Shown in pieces: positions 42,518 to 51,385 of a DNA stretch of 64,000 nucleotides; positions within the stretch are counted from its first letter, which is position 1, and each line of letters opens with the position of its first letter. Both the position numbers and the translations under genes were made by a program. Under the pieces are notes generated by a model, which searched no databases, was not told where the DNA came from, and worked only from the letters and a program-made list of their open reading frames with translations. Source of the stretch: UBA11855 sp964591705 (GTDB lineage Archaea; Thermoproteota; Bathyarchaeia; Bathyarchaeales; Bathycorpusculaceae). The DNA lies in NCBI GenBank assembly GCA_964591705.1, contig CAZQCX010000001.1:1-64000 (forward strand), in the 5' to 3' direction.

Positions 42518-43192
42518 CTAGAACTGGTTTTCTTTGCTTTTTCTCCCTTCAACATAACGTCCTCTCCTCTCGATTTCGCTGATTTTCTTGAGCATCTCTC
42601 TCGTTTCAACTTCCCCAACGACATTAGCGTAGCCCTTCACTACTGCTGCGAAACATTCTTCGGCAAACTGGAAGTGGGCGCTCTCAAGAGCCCTTTTCAT
42701 TAGGTGAAGATCCACACCCTTGGCTTCAAGTTCAGTGTTCTTTTCTCCCAGACCAAAATCCACGAGAAAGATCCTACCTTCGAAATTGACAATCATGTTT
42801 GAAGTTGTTAGATCCCCATGAATAACGCCGTGTTTGTGGAGTCTCCCTACGAGTTCTCCAATCTTGATGCACATTCGCTCTCTTTCAGTCACCGGAAGGA
42901 TTCCCATAAGTTGCTTCACTTGTTTCCCCTCAATATACTCCATTGTTATAACCGAGTTTTTCGTATCTACTTGGAAGACAAACGGAGTTGGCACCCCGGA
43001 TTTCTTGGCCTCGCTCATCAATTGCGGTTCATGCACTGTCCTGTATATGCGAATTTTGTTATCCAGCTCGGCGTGTCGATATTTCTTAGGAAGTCTTGTT
43101 TTGAAAATTACCCTCCTGTCATTCCAGTTGGCAATATAGAGGCTTGCTTCAGCCCCCTTTTTGAGTAGCGTCAATCCTTTGATTTCACCCAT
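42518..43192 (-). CDS. KEOPS kinase/ATPase Bud32
   Basis: This 224-residue minimal protein kinase-like ATPase is part of the KEOPS complex, which makes the t6A modification of tRNA. The nucleotide-binding Lys31 is in VIFKTRLPKKYRH, the catalytic Asp127 in HGDLTTSN, and DFG at 145-147. The Arg/Lys-rich loop after Lys31 is typical of Bud32. It overlaps the 3' end of kae1 by 22 bases and is translationally coupled to it, so both proteins are made together. Confidence 0.93.
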   Translation of the reverse strand: MGEIKGLTLLKKGAEASLYIANWNDRRVIFKTRLPKKYRHAELDNKIRIYRTVHEPQLMSEAKKSGVPTPFVFQVDTKNSVITMEYIEGKQVKQLMGILPVTERERMCIKIGELVGRLHKHGVIHGDLTTSNMIVNFEGRIFLVDFGLGEKNTELEAKGVDLHLMKRALESAHFQFAEECFAAVVKGYANVVGEVETREMLKKISEIERRGRYVEGRKSKENQF

Positions 43193-44193
43193 GGGATGTT
43201 GACCTCCTCTATTCTCCAGCGCAGTTTCACTTGGCTTTCGTCTATTTGCGTGGTCAAGCCATGCGCGTAGGCTAAGGTTCCAATATATGCAATCATTGCG
43301 CCATTGTCAGTTGCATATTCGATTGGCACCGTATTGAAACAAGCTTCGTGTTCCTCTGCTATTATCTTAAGCATCGATTGGAGTCGCTTGTTTGCAGCCA
43401 CACCTCCGGTGAGCAGGACTTCTTCTTTCTCGGTGTGCGCCAGTGCTCTCTCTGTGACTTCGGTAACCATGGAGAATGCATGTTCTTGGAGACTGTAGCA
43501 CAAATCTTCTAGTCTCTGCTCACCTTTACTAAGGGCTGTGGAGCTCGCGGTTAGGAGTCCGCTTAGGGAAATATCCATCCCTTTTACAACATATGGCAAG
43601 GGAATCAGTGTCTTTCCTCTTAACGCTAGTTTCTCAAGGGCTGCACCGAGAGGTATCCCTTTCTTATGTCTGAGACCCGCCTCTCGGGCAAAAACGTCCA
43701 AGCAGTTACCTAGGGCAATGTCTAGTGTCTCTCCGAAAATTCTATAGCGTCCTGAATCAAATGCTGATACTATTGTGTTGCCTCCGGAAACGTAGAGTGT
43801 CACTGGATCTCGTGCGCCTGTTTTTAGTTTGCCTATTTCAATGTGAGCAACAGAGTGGTTTACTCCTATGAGAGGGATATCCAAGTAGGATGCTAAAGCG
43901 CGAGCGATTGTTGCACCAGTGCGAAGACTTGGACCCAGGCCTGGTCCTTGGGAAAAGGCTATTAATTTCAAATCTTTGGGTTTTATTCCTGCGGTATCAA
44001 GGGCTTTTTCTATTACTCTGCTCGCTACTTGAGCGTGATGCCTTGCAGCTTCTCGGGGGTGTATCCCTCCTGTTTCAGGTATGTATGGATCTGAGTTGTT
44101 GGCTAGTATTTCGCCTTTGAATGTGGATATTCCGATTCCAAAGTCATCCGCCGTAGATTCTATGCCTAGACAGTAATCTTCGTTTTTCCTCAT
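43171..44193 (-). CDS. tRNA N6-adenosine threonylcarbamoyltransferase Kae1
   Basis: Kae1 transfers the threonylcarbamoyl group to A37 of ANN-decoding tRNAs. The 340-residue protein has the ASKHA-fold signatures: GIESTADDFG, SQGPGLGPSLRTG, the metal-binding NHSVAHIE (His113, His117), YVSGGNT, and LTGGVAANKRL. The length is standard for archaeal Kae1. It is followed by bud32 and rdgB in one leftward operon and divergent from the TFE-beta-like gene. Confidence 0.95.
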   Translation of the reverse strand: MRKNEDYCLGIESTADDFGIGISTFKGEILANNSDPYIPETGGIHPREAARHHAQVASRVIEKALDTAGIKPKDLKLIAFSQGPGLGPSLRTGATIARALASYLDIPLIGVNHSVAHIEIGKLKTGARDPVTLYVSGGNTIVSAFDSGRYRIFGETLDIALGNCLDVFAREAGLRHKKGIPLGAALEKLALRGKTLIPLPYVVKGMDISLSGLLTASSTALSKGEQRLEDLCYSLQEHAFSMVTEVTERALAHTEKEEVLLTGGVAANKRLQSMLKIIAEEHEACFNTVPIEYATDNGAMIAYIGTLAYAHGLTTQIDESQVKLRWRIEEVNIPWVKSKD

Positions 44194-44293
44194 TGGAATT
44201 TGCCTTGTGTTTTCCTCTTTTTGTGCCTACATCTTTTTATCTTCAGGGATCACATATATGTATGATGCAGAAGTAACTTGGAACTGATATTTG

Positions 44294-44698
44294 ATGGCGA
44301 AACGTAATGATCTGGAACAAAAAGCCCTTCATTTTGTTGTGAACACTGGTTACTCAGGCGTTCTTCAGTCCGAGCTGTGGAGGCAGCTGAGCGCTAGTAG
44401 TAGAGAAGGCTCTAGAGTAGCCATTAAGCTGGAAGAAAAGGGGTTAATCCGCAGAGAAAAAGAGCTTCAGGAAGGACGATGGACTTACAGGCTTTTTCCT
44501 AAGAGGCTTCCAGCATCGATAGAATCCATTGTCGACTGTCCATGTTTGCTCTGTCAGGACAACGCTCGTTGTGATCCCACAACGGCAATTTCTCCGAAAA
44601 GTTGTGGGAAACTTACTGAGTGGATTCTTACTCTTGACAGAAATGGTCCAGCCCTATCAGGTGAAGGCGGTCTTGCCCAAGGCTTGGATCCAAGATAG
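44294..44698 (+). CDS. Winged-helix/iron-sulfur protein resembling TFE-beta (RPC34/39-like)
   Basis: This 134-residue protein has a winged helix (about 8-75) and a cysteine cluster CPCLLCQDNARC...SC at about 94-115 followed by LTEWI. That layout, one winged helix then a 4-Cys iron-sulfur site, is that of archaeal TFE-beta, the RPC39-like transcription factor that helps open promoters with TFE-alpha. The match is by architecture and motif, and another Fe-S-containing regulator is possible. The ATG is at 44294, preceded by a TTG in frame. A TATA-like ACATATATG lies at about 44250-44258. It overlaps the start of rlmE by 26 bases. Confidence 0.55.
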   Translation: MAKRNDLEQKALHFVVNTGYSGVLQSELWRQLSASSREGSRVAIKLEEKGLIRREKELQEGRWTYRLFPKRLPASIESIVDCPCLLCQDNARCDPTTAISPKSCGKLTEWILTLDRNGPALSGEGGLAQGLDPR

Positions 44699-45320
44699 GA
44701 AGCGCGACTACTACTACAAGAAGGCTAGAGTCGAGCAGTATCGTTCGAGAGCGGCTTACAAACTTTCTCTTACAATCCAGAAGTATCATTTCATTAGGAG
44801 AGGTGACGTTGTGGTTGATTTGGGTGCGGCGCCGGGAGGTTGGATCCAAGCCGCAAGGAAAATCGCTGGGAAAACAGGTTTCGTTCTTGGGGTGGATCTC
44901 AAACCGATTGCATCCTTTCCCCAAGAATATGTCAGAACAATAGTGGGTGACATAACCGAAACGGAAACATTGAAGCAGATCGAGGCTTTTCTACCTAGAA
45001 AGGCTGATGTAGTTATTTCGGATGCTTCGCCAAACATTTCCGGAGTTTGGGAAGTTGATCACGCACGCCAGATAGATCTTGCAGCTCAGGCATTGCAGCT
45101 TGCCACAGAAGTCCTTCACACTTCAGGCAATTTCTTTGTAAAAGTGTTCGAAGGGGATTTGTTGAGTGGTTTTATCAAAGACGTTGGAAGCCACTTTGAA
45201 GAGGTTAAAATCATAAAACCGAAGGCGAGTAGAGCGAAAAGCTCAGAGATGTATATTCTCGGGTTGCGCCTCAAGTCTCCATGTGAAAAAATCGCCAAAA
45301 CTGAGACTGCCCAAAGTTAG
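44673..45320 (+). CDS. rlmE: RlmE/FtsJ-type 2'-O-ribose methyltransferase
   Basis: This SAM-dependent enzyme methylates a ribose 2'-hydroxyl of large-subunit rRNA. The K-D-K-E tetrad is present (Lys in SRAAYKL, Asp in ISDASPN, Lys in FVKVFEG, Glu in SSEMYIL), with SAM motif VDLGAAPGGW. The frame is open from 44529, but homologues begin MPKAWxQxRKRDxYY. The TTG at 44673 encodes just this start, with GGTGAAGG upstream; the ATG at 44643 is an alternative. Confidence 0.9.
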   Translation: MPKAWIQDRKRDYYYKKARVEQYRSRAAYKLSLTIQKYHFIRRGDVVVDLGAAPGGWIQAARKIAGKTGFVLGVDLKPIASFPQEYVRTIVGDITETETLKQIEAFLPRKADVVISDASPNISGVWEVDHARQIDLAAQALQLATEVLHTSGNFFVKVFEGDLLSGFIKDVGSHFEEVKIIKPKASRAKSSEMYILGLRLKSPCEKIAKTETAQS

Positions 45321-45407
45321 GTGCTAAAGCTTAATACTTTGAAGCTCGTTTATCTGAGCTACACACCTTTTCCAATGGAATCTTCGAGATTTAGGAGCTC
45401 GGCAACG

Positions 45408-45956
45408 ATGAATGTCACATCTTGGACTCAAGTCTCCCCAAGGCGCAAAAGAATCCTGTCGATAGCTGCTGTCTTGGCAGTGTCACTCACAGTAACAACG
45501 GTGGGAAGTCTGCTGCCGATGGATTTGGAGCAGGCACATCAAATAAGTGTAAATCTTAACCAAACTGTTGCCACGCTTAAAGACCGAGGGGCATTGACGC
45601 AGTATATTTTTGGCAACAATTTTATGATCTGTCTGCTTATGTTTGTTCCTCTAATAGGTCCACTGGTTGGCTTGTTTATCATGTTTAACACCGGTAGCGC
45701 TATTGGGGCAATAGCAACTGTTGGTGGCTACCCTCAGGTATTGACTCTGATCGCATTGTTCATCACTCCTGTTGCATGGCTCGAGTTTGCGGCCTACTCG
45801 ACTGCGATGTCTGAGAGTGTTTGGCTTTTGCGCCGTCTTCTTCAAAAGCGAGGTATTGCTGAGTCGAAAAAGGCGTGTGTTTTGATTGCGATTTGCGCGA
45901 TGTTACTAGTGGTCGGCGCCTTAGTCGAGGCTGCCTTGATTTCCATTGTACCATAA
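45408..45956 (+). CDS. SpoIIM-like membrane protein (stage II sporulation protein M family)
   Basis: This membrane protein is about 182 residues if it starts at the ATG at 45408. It has about four to five membrane segments and the family signature FGNNFMICLLMFVPLIGP followed by FIMFNTG. In archaea the family has no established role; a transport or envelope function is likely. The frame is open from a GTG at 45321, immediately after rlmE, so the N-terminus could be up to 29 residues longer. Confidence 0.75.
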   Translation: MNVTSWTQVSPRRKRILSIAAVLAVSLTVTTVGSLLPMDLEQAHQISVNLNQTVATLKDRGALTQYIFGNNFMICLLMFVPLIGPLVGLFIMFNTGSAIGAIATVGGYPQVLTLIALFITPVAWLEFAAYSTAMSESVWLLRRLLQKRGIAESKKACVLIAICAMLLVVGALVEAALISIVP

Positions 45957-45975
45957 GCATTTGACAAAAGGGTGG

Positions 45976-46851
45976 TTAGTCTCGTTTTTCCCATTCTACT
46001 TTCGTAATCTCTAGACTCAGGTTTAGACTCTTGCAGCTGTGAGTTATCTCACCCAGACTGAGCACGTTCACTCCTGTTGAGGCATATTCTATAAGGTTTT
46101 CCGCTGTGATTCCTCCACTTGCCTCTAGGACTACTTTTTCGAGGTATCCCTTCTTCTCGAGCAACTCAACGGTCTGTTTGATTTGCTTTGGTGAGAAGTT
46201 ATCGAGCATTATTATGTCTGCTCTGGCCTCCGCGGCCCTCACTGCTTCTTCTATATCTTTGACTTCGGCTTCAATCTTCTTAGTGAACGAGACTTCCATT
46301 CTTGCTTTCTTGATTGCGTTTTCAACGTTTCCGGCTATTGTGATATGGTTATCCTTTATGAGGACTAGGTCATCCAGATGCATCCTGTGCGTGTCGCCCC
46401 CGCCTACTTGAACTGCTTTCTTGTCAAAGTACAGTAGTCCTGGAGCCGTTTTTCTCGTTGCGGCGATTTTCGTTCTTAGATTGGCTTTCTTCATTCTCTC
46501 TGCGAGTTCTTTCGTTGTTGTCGCAATGCCACTCATGCGCGAAAGTATATTCAATATAGTGCGTTCTGCTGAAAGGATGGTTCGGGCGTTGCCAGTTATC
46601 TTGATTATTGCCTGATTGCTCTTTATCGCGTCTCCGTCAGCTGCTTTTGCCTCTGTTTTGAGACCGAGGCTCTCGGCGAGGAGTGTTGTCTCTTCGATTC
46701 CGGCGATTATCCCCTTTTCTTTGGCGATGATTTCGGCTTCCACATTTGTTTCAGCTGGGATAATGGCTGTTGCCGTTATGTCGCCTTGCCCTGCATCCTC
46801 GGAGAGAATCGTTAGGAGCTTTGCCTGAAGGATTTTGCGGGGAACAAACAT
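45976..46851 (-). CDS. nadC: Nicotinate-nucleotide pyrophosphorylase (carboxylating)
   Basis: NadC makes nicotinate mononucleotide from quinolinate and PRPP, the last step before the NMN adenylyltransferase-type reaction in NAD synthesis. The 291-residue protein shows SEDAGQGDITA, ERTILNILSRMSGIAT, TRKTAPGLLYFDKKAV with the quinolinate-binding Arg/Lys residues, GGGDTHRMHLDD, and LEASGGI. The length is normal. A NMNAT gene, for the next step, is at 51801. It is convergent with the SpoIIM-like gene. Confidence 0.95.
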   Translation of the reverse strand: MFVPRKILQAKLLTILSEDAGQGDITATAIIPAETNVEAEIIAKEKGIIAGIEETTLLAESLGLKTEAKAADGDAIKSNQAIIKITGNARTILSAERTILNILSRMSGIATTTKELAERMKKANLRTKIAATRKTAPGLLYFDKKAVQVGGGDTHRMHLDDLVLIKDNHITIAGNVENAIKKARMEVSFTKKIEAEVKDIEEAVRAAEARADIIMLDNFSPKQIKQTVELLEKKGYLEKVVLEASGGITAENLIEYASTGVNVLSLGEITHSCKSLNLSLEITKVEWEKRD

Positions 46852-46985
46852 GAGCTTAGTTTCTGCTCCTGAGATTAAAACGCTTTCTTCGGCAGTACCG
46901 CTTTGGTTATGATGTGTTCTTGCTTTCCGAATGGTTCTGGTGCCCTTCAGGATAATTAAAATAACTCAGGTGCTCACTTTGGGTT

Positions 46986-48125
46986 ATGCGACTGCTTTAC
47001 AGTTGTTCCGAGCTAGGCTTGGGTCATGTATCTCGCACTATAGCGCTCGGGAGAAAACTGGAAACCAAGGGGCATGATATTTTCTTTTTCTCTGGTGGGA
47101 AAGCCCATGAACTACTGAAGGGAGAATTCAAACAAGTATTTTACTGCACTCCAGTCGCTTGGTACGAAAACGTGCGTGGGATAATAGCCTCTGCGTCACT
47201 GATCAACATCTTGCTTCCTCTACCCTTTTTCGATGGAGATAGTCACAGATTTGAGACTAAGAGCTCCAGCGCCATGGAAACGATTCACCGATATTACGAC
47301 CTAAGGCGACACATTCGGGAAATCGAACCCGACCTCATTGTTTCAGACGGTGATATTCACGCATTGCGGCTTGCAAAAAGGTGGCACATTCCAGCAGTAT
47401 ATATCACAAACCTCATTAGACCCAGTTTTGGTTTCTCTCCTTTCTTCTATCCAGGTGAACGGTTTACTGAGCGCTATTTGAAAGGATGCCAAAAGATAAT
47501 TGTGCCTGACAATCCGCCACCTTTTACTGTCAGCGAGTATAACATCGGCGATCTAGCCAGAGTCGGGATTTGTGAGAAGGTTGAGTTTGTTGGCAGTTTT
47601 GTTGACGCTGCTCCAGTTAGGGGCTCTGAAGAACATGTATTCGCTCCCATAAGTGGGCCCTCTGGGACAAGATCTAAGCTCATGCAGATTCTGCTTCCTG
47701 TCTTGGGGAAACTGGCGAAGAAGAGCGTTGTGAGTCTTGGGGAGCCTGGCGAAAAGAGAACTGCAAAAGTGGGGAATTGCGCGATTCACAATTGGCTTTC
47801 TCCTCAAGAGCGCAGAGAGTGCATGAGGAATGCGAGTCTTGTGGTTTTCAGCGGAGGTCATATAACCTGCTTTGAAACGATAAAATATACCAAACCTTGC
47901 GTTTGTATTCCCACACAGCCCGAACAGCTCGGTAATAGCATGAAACTACAACTCCTAGGCTGCTCGCTTGTTGTGCGAAACAGAAGACAGCTAGAGCAAG
48001 CGGTTAATGTTATTGAAGTCGAGAATGCCGTCTACCGTCGTAACATGGAGAAATTGAATAGACTTTCGAACAAATTCAAGGGTTTGGATCGCGCTGCAGA
48101 GATAATTGGCACTCTTTTGCAGTAG
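46986..48125 (+). CDS. GT28/MurG-like glycosyltransferase
   Basis: This 379-residue GT-B fold glycosyltransferase has the MJ1255-like/GT28 layout. The N-terminal SELGLGHVSRTIALGRKL includes the acceptor-side Gly-rich loop. The C-terminal half has ASLVVFSGGHITCFETI, followed by KPCVCIPTQPEQLGN, the UDP-sugar-binding motif. No signal or membrane segment is present, so it acts at the cytoplasmic face, probably on a lipid-linked sugar. The acceptor is unknown. Confidence 0.85.
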   Translation: MRLLYSCSELGLGHVSRTIALGRKLETKGHDIFFFSGGKAHELLKGEFKQVFYCTPVAWYENVRGIIASASLINILLPLPFFDGDSHRFETKSSSAMETIHRYYDLRRHIREIEPDLIVSDGDIHALRLAKRWHIPAVYITNLIRPSFGFSPFFYPGERFTERYLKGCQKIIVPDNPPPFTVSEYNIGDLARVGICEKVEFVGSFVDAAPVRGSEEHVFAPISGPSGTRSKLMQILLPVLGKLAKKSVVSLGEPGEKRTAKVGNCAIHNWLSPQERRECMRNASLVVFSGGHITCFETIKYTKPCVCIPTQPEQLGNSMKLQLLGCSLVVRNRRQLEQAVNVIEVENAVYRRNMEKLNRLSNKFKGLDRAAEIIGTLLQ

Positions 48126-48142
48126 CCACTCAGGTAGTGTTG

Positions 48143-48769
48143 TTAGATTTCGGTGAGCGTCTTCCTTCTCACGGTGCCCTCAGGAGATGCCTCTTCGAAG
48201 ATTATGGCGCTAAACTTGTAGACTCTGGTTTCCTTCTCGAGCCATGTGTCAGGTGGCAATCCTGCTTTCATGCAGCATTGGCATAGGAATTCCTCTTCGC
48301 TCCAGTTCCATTCTATTGGGACCTGTGGTAGGAGCAGACCTTTTGTCCAGTTTTTCTCGACTATTAAGCCATCTTCACCAACCTTGATTTTGGTCAAGTA
48401 TTCCTGTGGTTTTGAGGTTCGAATTAGTTCAGGGGGAGACAATGTGCTTACTTCAAAAACGACTTCAGGCAATTCACTTTCTGAGAGAGGTTTGAATCTG
48501 TGGTCTTGTGTCGCCGCGTTTATTGCCGAATCAATGACTGCTTCCACTAGAGGGCTTGTTGGATAGGGGTATCCAATGCAGCCTCTAAGTCGCTTTTCTC
48601 CTTTGACCATTTTGCTTATGGTAACAAAAACTCCGCATTTTTCATAGAGTTTCTTAGGAGTGTTAGGAGGAGCTTTGATGGGTTTTCGGGTCTTCAGGTA
48701 TTCTTTTGCTGCATCTCGAGCTAGCTTAACAAGAAGCTCTCCTTCGGCATTGCTTATCTCAAACTGCAG
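48143..48769 (-). CDS. AMMECR1-family protein, start codon unclear
   Basis: The conserved C-terminal part starts at an ATG at 48610 (MVKGEKRLRGCIGYPYP...), but the family always has about 50 residues before LRGCIGYP. The same frame continues upstream and encodes EGELLVKLARDAAKEYL and GVFVTIS, both clear family sequence, without a canonical start. A perfect AGGAGG (48783-48778) sits eight bases before an in-frame CTG (48769) and three bases before an out-of-frame ATG (48774). Either CTG is the start or one base was lost near 48764. The family is widespread but its biochemical role is unknown. Coordinates given are for the CTG start. Confidence 0.75.
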   Translation of the reverse strand: MQFEISNAEGELLVKLARDAAKEYLKTRKPIKAPPNTPKKLYEKCGVFVTISKMVKGEKRLRGCIGYPYPTSPLVEAVIDSAINAATQDHRFKPLSESELPEVVFEVSTLSPPELIRTSKPQEYLTKIKVGEDGLIVEKNWTKGLLLPQVPIEWNWSEEEFLCQCCMKAGLPPDTWLEKETRVYKFSAIIFEEASPEGTVRRKTLTEI

Positions 48770-48848
48770 CTCATGATCCTCCTGTTGACAAAGTCATTGT
48801 TGGTTGTGCTGACTTTGTCTTGGGCTATGAATTTTGAGGCTTCTATTC

Positions 48849-49478
48849 TTAGAATTTGGTAGACTCTTCGGTTATGCCTTCTTTAGTTATTATCAGGAAA
48901 TCGATTCCATCGCCGCTCATGACGTCTCTGCTGATTGCCGACTTAATTGATCTCGTAACTAGCTCTTTTGCCTCCTTGATTTTCATGTCCTCTTTGTAAC
49001 CCTCCTCGAGAACACCTACCGCTATCTCCGTTCCTGATCCGACCACTGCGTATTTGTCAGGAATGAGCGAGCCCAGAACGTCAAGCACGTACAATGAAGG
49101 TCCTTCGTCGTCCAAACCGGCTACAATGGTCTGGGTTATGAGGGGGGCATACCTGCGGTTGAAGAGTATGTTTGACATCAGTTTGGCTGCTGAGCGCACA
49201 GGCAGCGGTCTCCCTACGTCCATGCTGTATAGGTTGGCTTGGGCTTCAACTTCTCTAGCTAGGATTTGCATATCGCCAACTAGCCCAGCGCATGCTGCAC
49301 CCACCCGATCTGTTATTCTGAAGACTTTTCTGCCGCCTTTGCTGACGACGAGGTAGCCGTAAGCTACGCGCTTTTCGGAAGCTAGGATTACTCCGTCGTG
49401 GCAGACCACTCCAATTGTTGTTGCGCCCGGAATCCATGCCATCCCGCCTTGTTGTCCTTGTGGTTGTTGAATTTCCAT
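48849..49478 (-). CDS. psmB: Proteasome beta-type subunit, catalytic Thr position is Ala
   Basis: This 209-residue (from ATG 49478) 20S proteasome beta-family subunit has the usual DGVILASEKR, AGLVGDMQILAREVEA, VGSGTEIAVGVLE and SGDGIDFLIITKEG. Aligned on the beta N-terminus (G-T-T-T-V-G), it reads G-A-T-T-I-G, so the nucleophilic Thr1 is replaced by Ala, while the Lys33-equivalent is kept in SKGGRKVF. Crenarchaea carry such a non-cleaving beta1-type subunit beside an active beta2. This gene is therefore probably the structural/assembly partner. A CDC48 ATPase, a potential unfoldase partner, is at 55618. Confidence 0.85.
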   Translation of the reverse strand: MEIQQPQGQQGGMAWIPGATTIGVVCHDGVILASEKRVAYGYLVVSKGGRKVFRITDRVGAACAGLVGDMQILAREVEAQANLYSMDVGRPLPVRSAAKLMSNILFNRRYAPLITQTIVAGLDDEGPSLYVLDVLGSLIPDKYAVVGSGTEIAVGVLEEGYKEDMKIKEAKELVTRSIKSAISRDVMSGDGIDFLIITKEGITEESTKF

Positions 49479-49511
49479 GTTTTCACCTTTTTGCGTGGTT
49501 ATTAGACTCAA

Positions 49512-49776
49512 GGCAAACTATTAAAGTTTATACGAAACTGAAAAAATCGAACCTTACAATTCACGGCTGGCTGATATCAGCTATTTAGCAACTAGCCAGT
49601 TGGTTAGGCGTTCTCGAGTTGCCGATCAAGAGAAAACGGTAGCTTGCTAAATCCACTTAGAATGTTGAGGGTGACCTGTTGTTTATCAGTTGATCGCTTC
49701 CTAAAGGAGCGGGGATTGCAAATGGCTAACACAAATCTGGATAAGAAGAAAAAAGGAAGTTTGTGTTTTTGATCTA
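49512..49776. other. Intergenic region upstream of the proteasome gene
   Basis: This stretch holds the proteasome promoter. A TATA-like TATAAACTTTAATAG on the minus strand lies at about 49515-49534. Otherwise I see no gene, hairpin or repeat. It continues into the separated membrane-anchor reading frame (49777-49926). Confidence 0.4.
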
Positions 49777-49926
49777 CTATCGTCTACATATTTGCGCAAG
49801 CACCGCGCCTACAACAATTGTCGTCACGATAACTGTGATTCCGAAGAACGTGACATAAGTATCCGTAATTGATACGGGCTGAAGCTCAAGTTCCAGTGGA
49901 GCTATGGGAGCACTGATCTTGCTGGT
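49777..49926 (-). pseudogene. Separated C-terminal membrane anchor of the secreted TIM-barrel protein
   Basis: Directly downstream of the 434-residue secreted protein, and in the same frame, lie three stop codons within 18 bases (TAA at 49944-49942, TGA at 49935-49933, TAA at 49929-49927). After them the frame is open for 49 codons to a TAG. These codons encode a Pro-rich linker followed by a clear transmembrane helix (TFFGITVIVTTIVVGAVLA) and a short Cys/Arg tail, a typical stalk and C-terminal anchor. It looks like the original end of the upstream gene, now cut off. Confidence 0.5.
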
Positions 49927-49941
49927 TTATGATCAAGTAGT

Positions 49942-51246
49942 TTATAGTGTGGAGTTCCAGTAATAGATTTTCCTGTAGTTGTCTTTCACAATTGGGTATG
50001 CTGGATCCTCATAGACTATTTCCAAATATACGCCATATCTAGCTACGAGTTTTCCCATGAGGGTTCCAATTGGTATACTCTTGTCATCAGGTCCCCAGAA
50101 ACCCCATATCACGTCATCTGGCCGGCGCATGCCCCACCCATAATTCCTCGGCAAGATCAAAACTGCTTCTGCAACGCTGCCATCCTTCATGGCAATAACC
50201 CTCTTCTTCTCTATCACATCCTCCCAGAACCTCTCTAAAGCAAGAAAATGCTCATCGCCCATCAAACCATAATCATTTCCTTCAAGTATGGGATAGTTAA
50301 ACATCACAATATAGTCCGCTCCAGCCTGGTACGCAGTAATCATCTGAGAGTATATTTGGTCTCCAGTATCAAGATAGGGGGGAGATCCATACTTCCATGT
50401 TATTATGACGCCCCAATCTTTGCTTTGCATGCGTGCTGCTCCCTTAATAAGCCCTATCTGTTGCGCCAGACTACAGTTCCAACCAATCTGCGCAAACAAA
50501 ACATCATAGCCTCCCAAATAGTCAAACCAATAAAGGCCATAATCAGACGTGAAGGTAGTGAAACCAGCTTTCTTCAAAGAGGCGAAACCAGGGTCATTCC
50601 TAATCACGTCTTCAACGAAAAACTCTGCTTCCTCGTCATAATTCTCAGGCGCGGATCCATTAGCTGCTTGAATTTTGTCGGAAATCAAAGACAGACTATG
50701 TATCGCATCAACATACGCCAAGGGAACTCTTAGGCCTACTGTCGAATTAGGGTTTTGACTTAGAGCCCTAATCCAGGCAAGATAGTTCTTCCAGTCCCCA
50801 TCGAGCTGAATCCCTCCTGGCTCATCGCTATAGTAAATGCCAAGTAACTTGTCTCCCCATCTCTCAGTCCAATTTTGCTTTATCCCATCGAGTGAAGTCA
50901 AATTCCAAAACCAGTTGCGTGGAAAACGTCGTCCACTTATGTTGTAACCCAAATTGACTATGATTCTTAAACCGCTGGATACTGCATGGTCGCAAATCTC
51001 TTCTACCATGGTCTGATTTTTGCTTATCGGATTTCCCGCCGAATTGAGAATGAAAAGATTTGTGTAAGATTTAACCCTATCAATCAACAGTTTAGCCCCG
51101 GCAGTAGTGTTGCCGCAGTAAGCTACGCCAATATTAGTGCTTACTACGTTAGTGTTAAACTCAGAATATGTTACGAAAGCAGCTAACACGGAGGCTATCA
51201 ATAGTAGCACCAGAAAAAGGACAAAACACTTCAAAACTCGCTTCAA
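49942..51246 (-). CDS. Secreted TIM-barrel-like surface protein
   Basis: This 434-residue exported protein has an N-terminal signal/anchor (about 6-27). Its body looks like an (alpha/beta)8 barrel resembling glycoside-hydrolase-like proteins: IIVNLGYN, GIYYSDEPGG, and later DYIVMFNYPILEGNDYG, with many acidic and aromatic residues near strand ends. Several Asn-X-Ser/Thr sites are present. No family can be assigned with confidence. It ends ...YYWNSTL; an in-frame stalk and membrane helix follow after three stops (49777-49926), so the protein is either released or the gene has lost its anchor. Confidence 0.6.
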   Translation of the reverse strand: MKRVLKCFVLFLVLLLIASVLAAFVTYSEFNTNVVSTNIGVAYCGNTTAGAKLLIDRVKSYTNLFILNSAGNPISKNQTMVEEICDHAVSSGLRIIVNLGYNISGRRFPRNWFWNLTSLDGIKQNWTERWGDKLLGIYYSDEPGGIQLDGDWKNYLAWIRALSQNPNSTVGLRVPLAYVDAIHSLSLISDKIQAANGSAPENYDEEAEFFVEDVIRNDPGFASLKKAGFTTFTSDYGLYWFDYLGGYDVLFAQIGWNCSLAQQIGLIKGAARMQSKDWGVIITWKYGSPPYLDTGDQIYSQMITAYQAGADYIVMFNYPILEGNDYGLMGDEHFLALERFWEDVIEKKRVIAMKDGSVAEAVLILPRNYGWGMRRPDDVIWGFWGPDDKSIPIGTLMGKLVARYGVYLEIVYEDPAYPIVKDNYRKIYYWNSTL

Positions 51247-51385
51247 ACCTTTCTACACAATCCCACATTAACTGTTCCCTTCACGCTGTAAATACTTTTT
51301 CTAAAACACGTTCTCTTTGAAACCATTACCAAGATTCAACTGTTTCTCTGACAGCAACAGGTATGAACTGCGCCAACCATACGAT

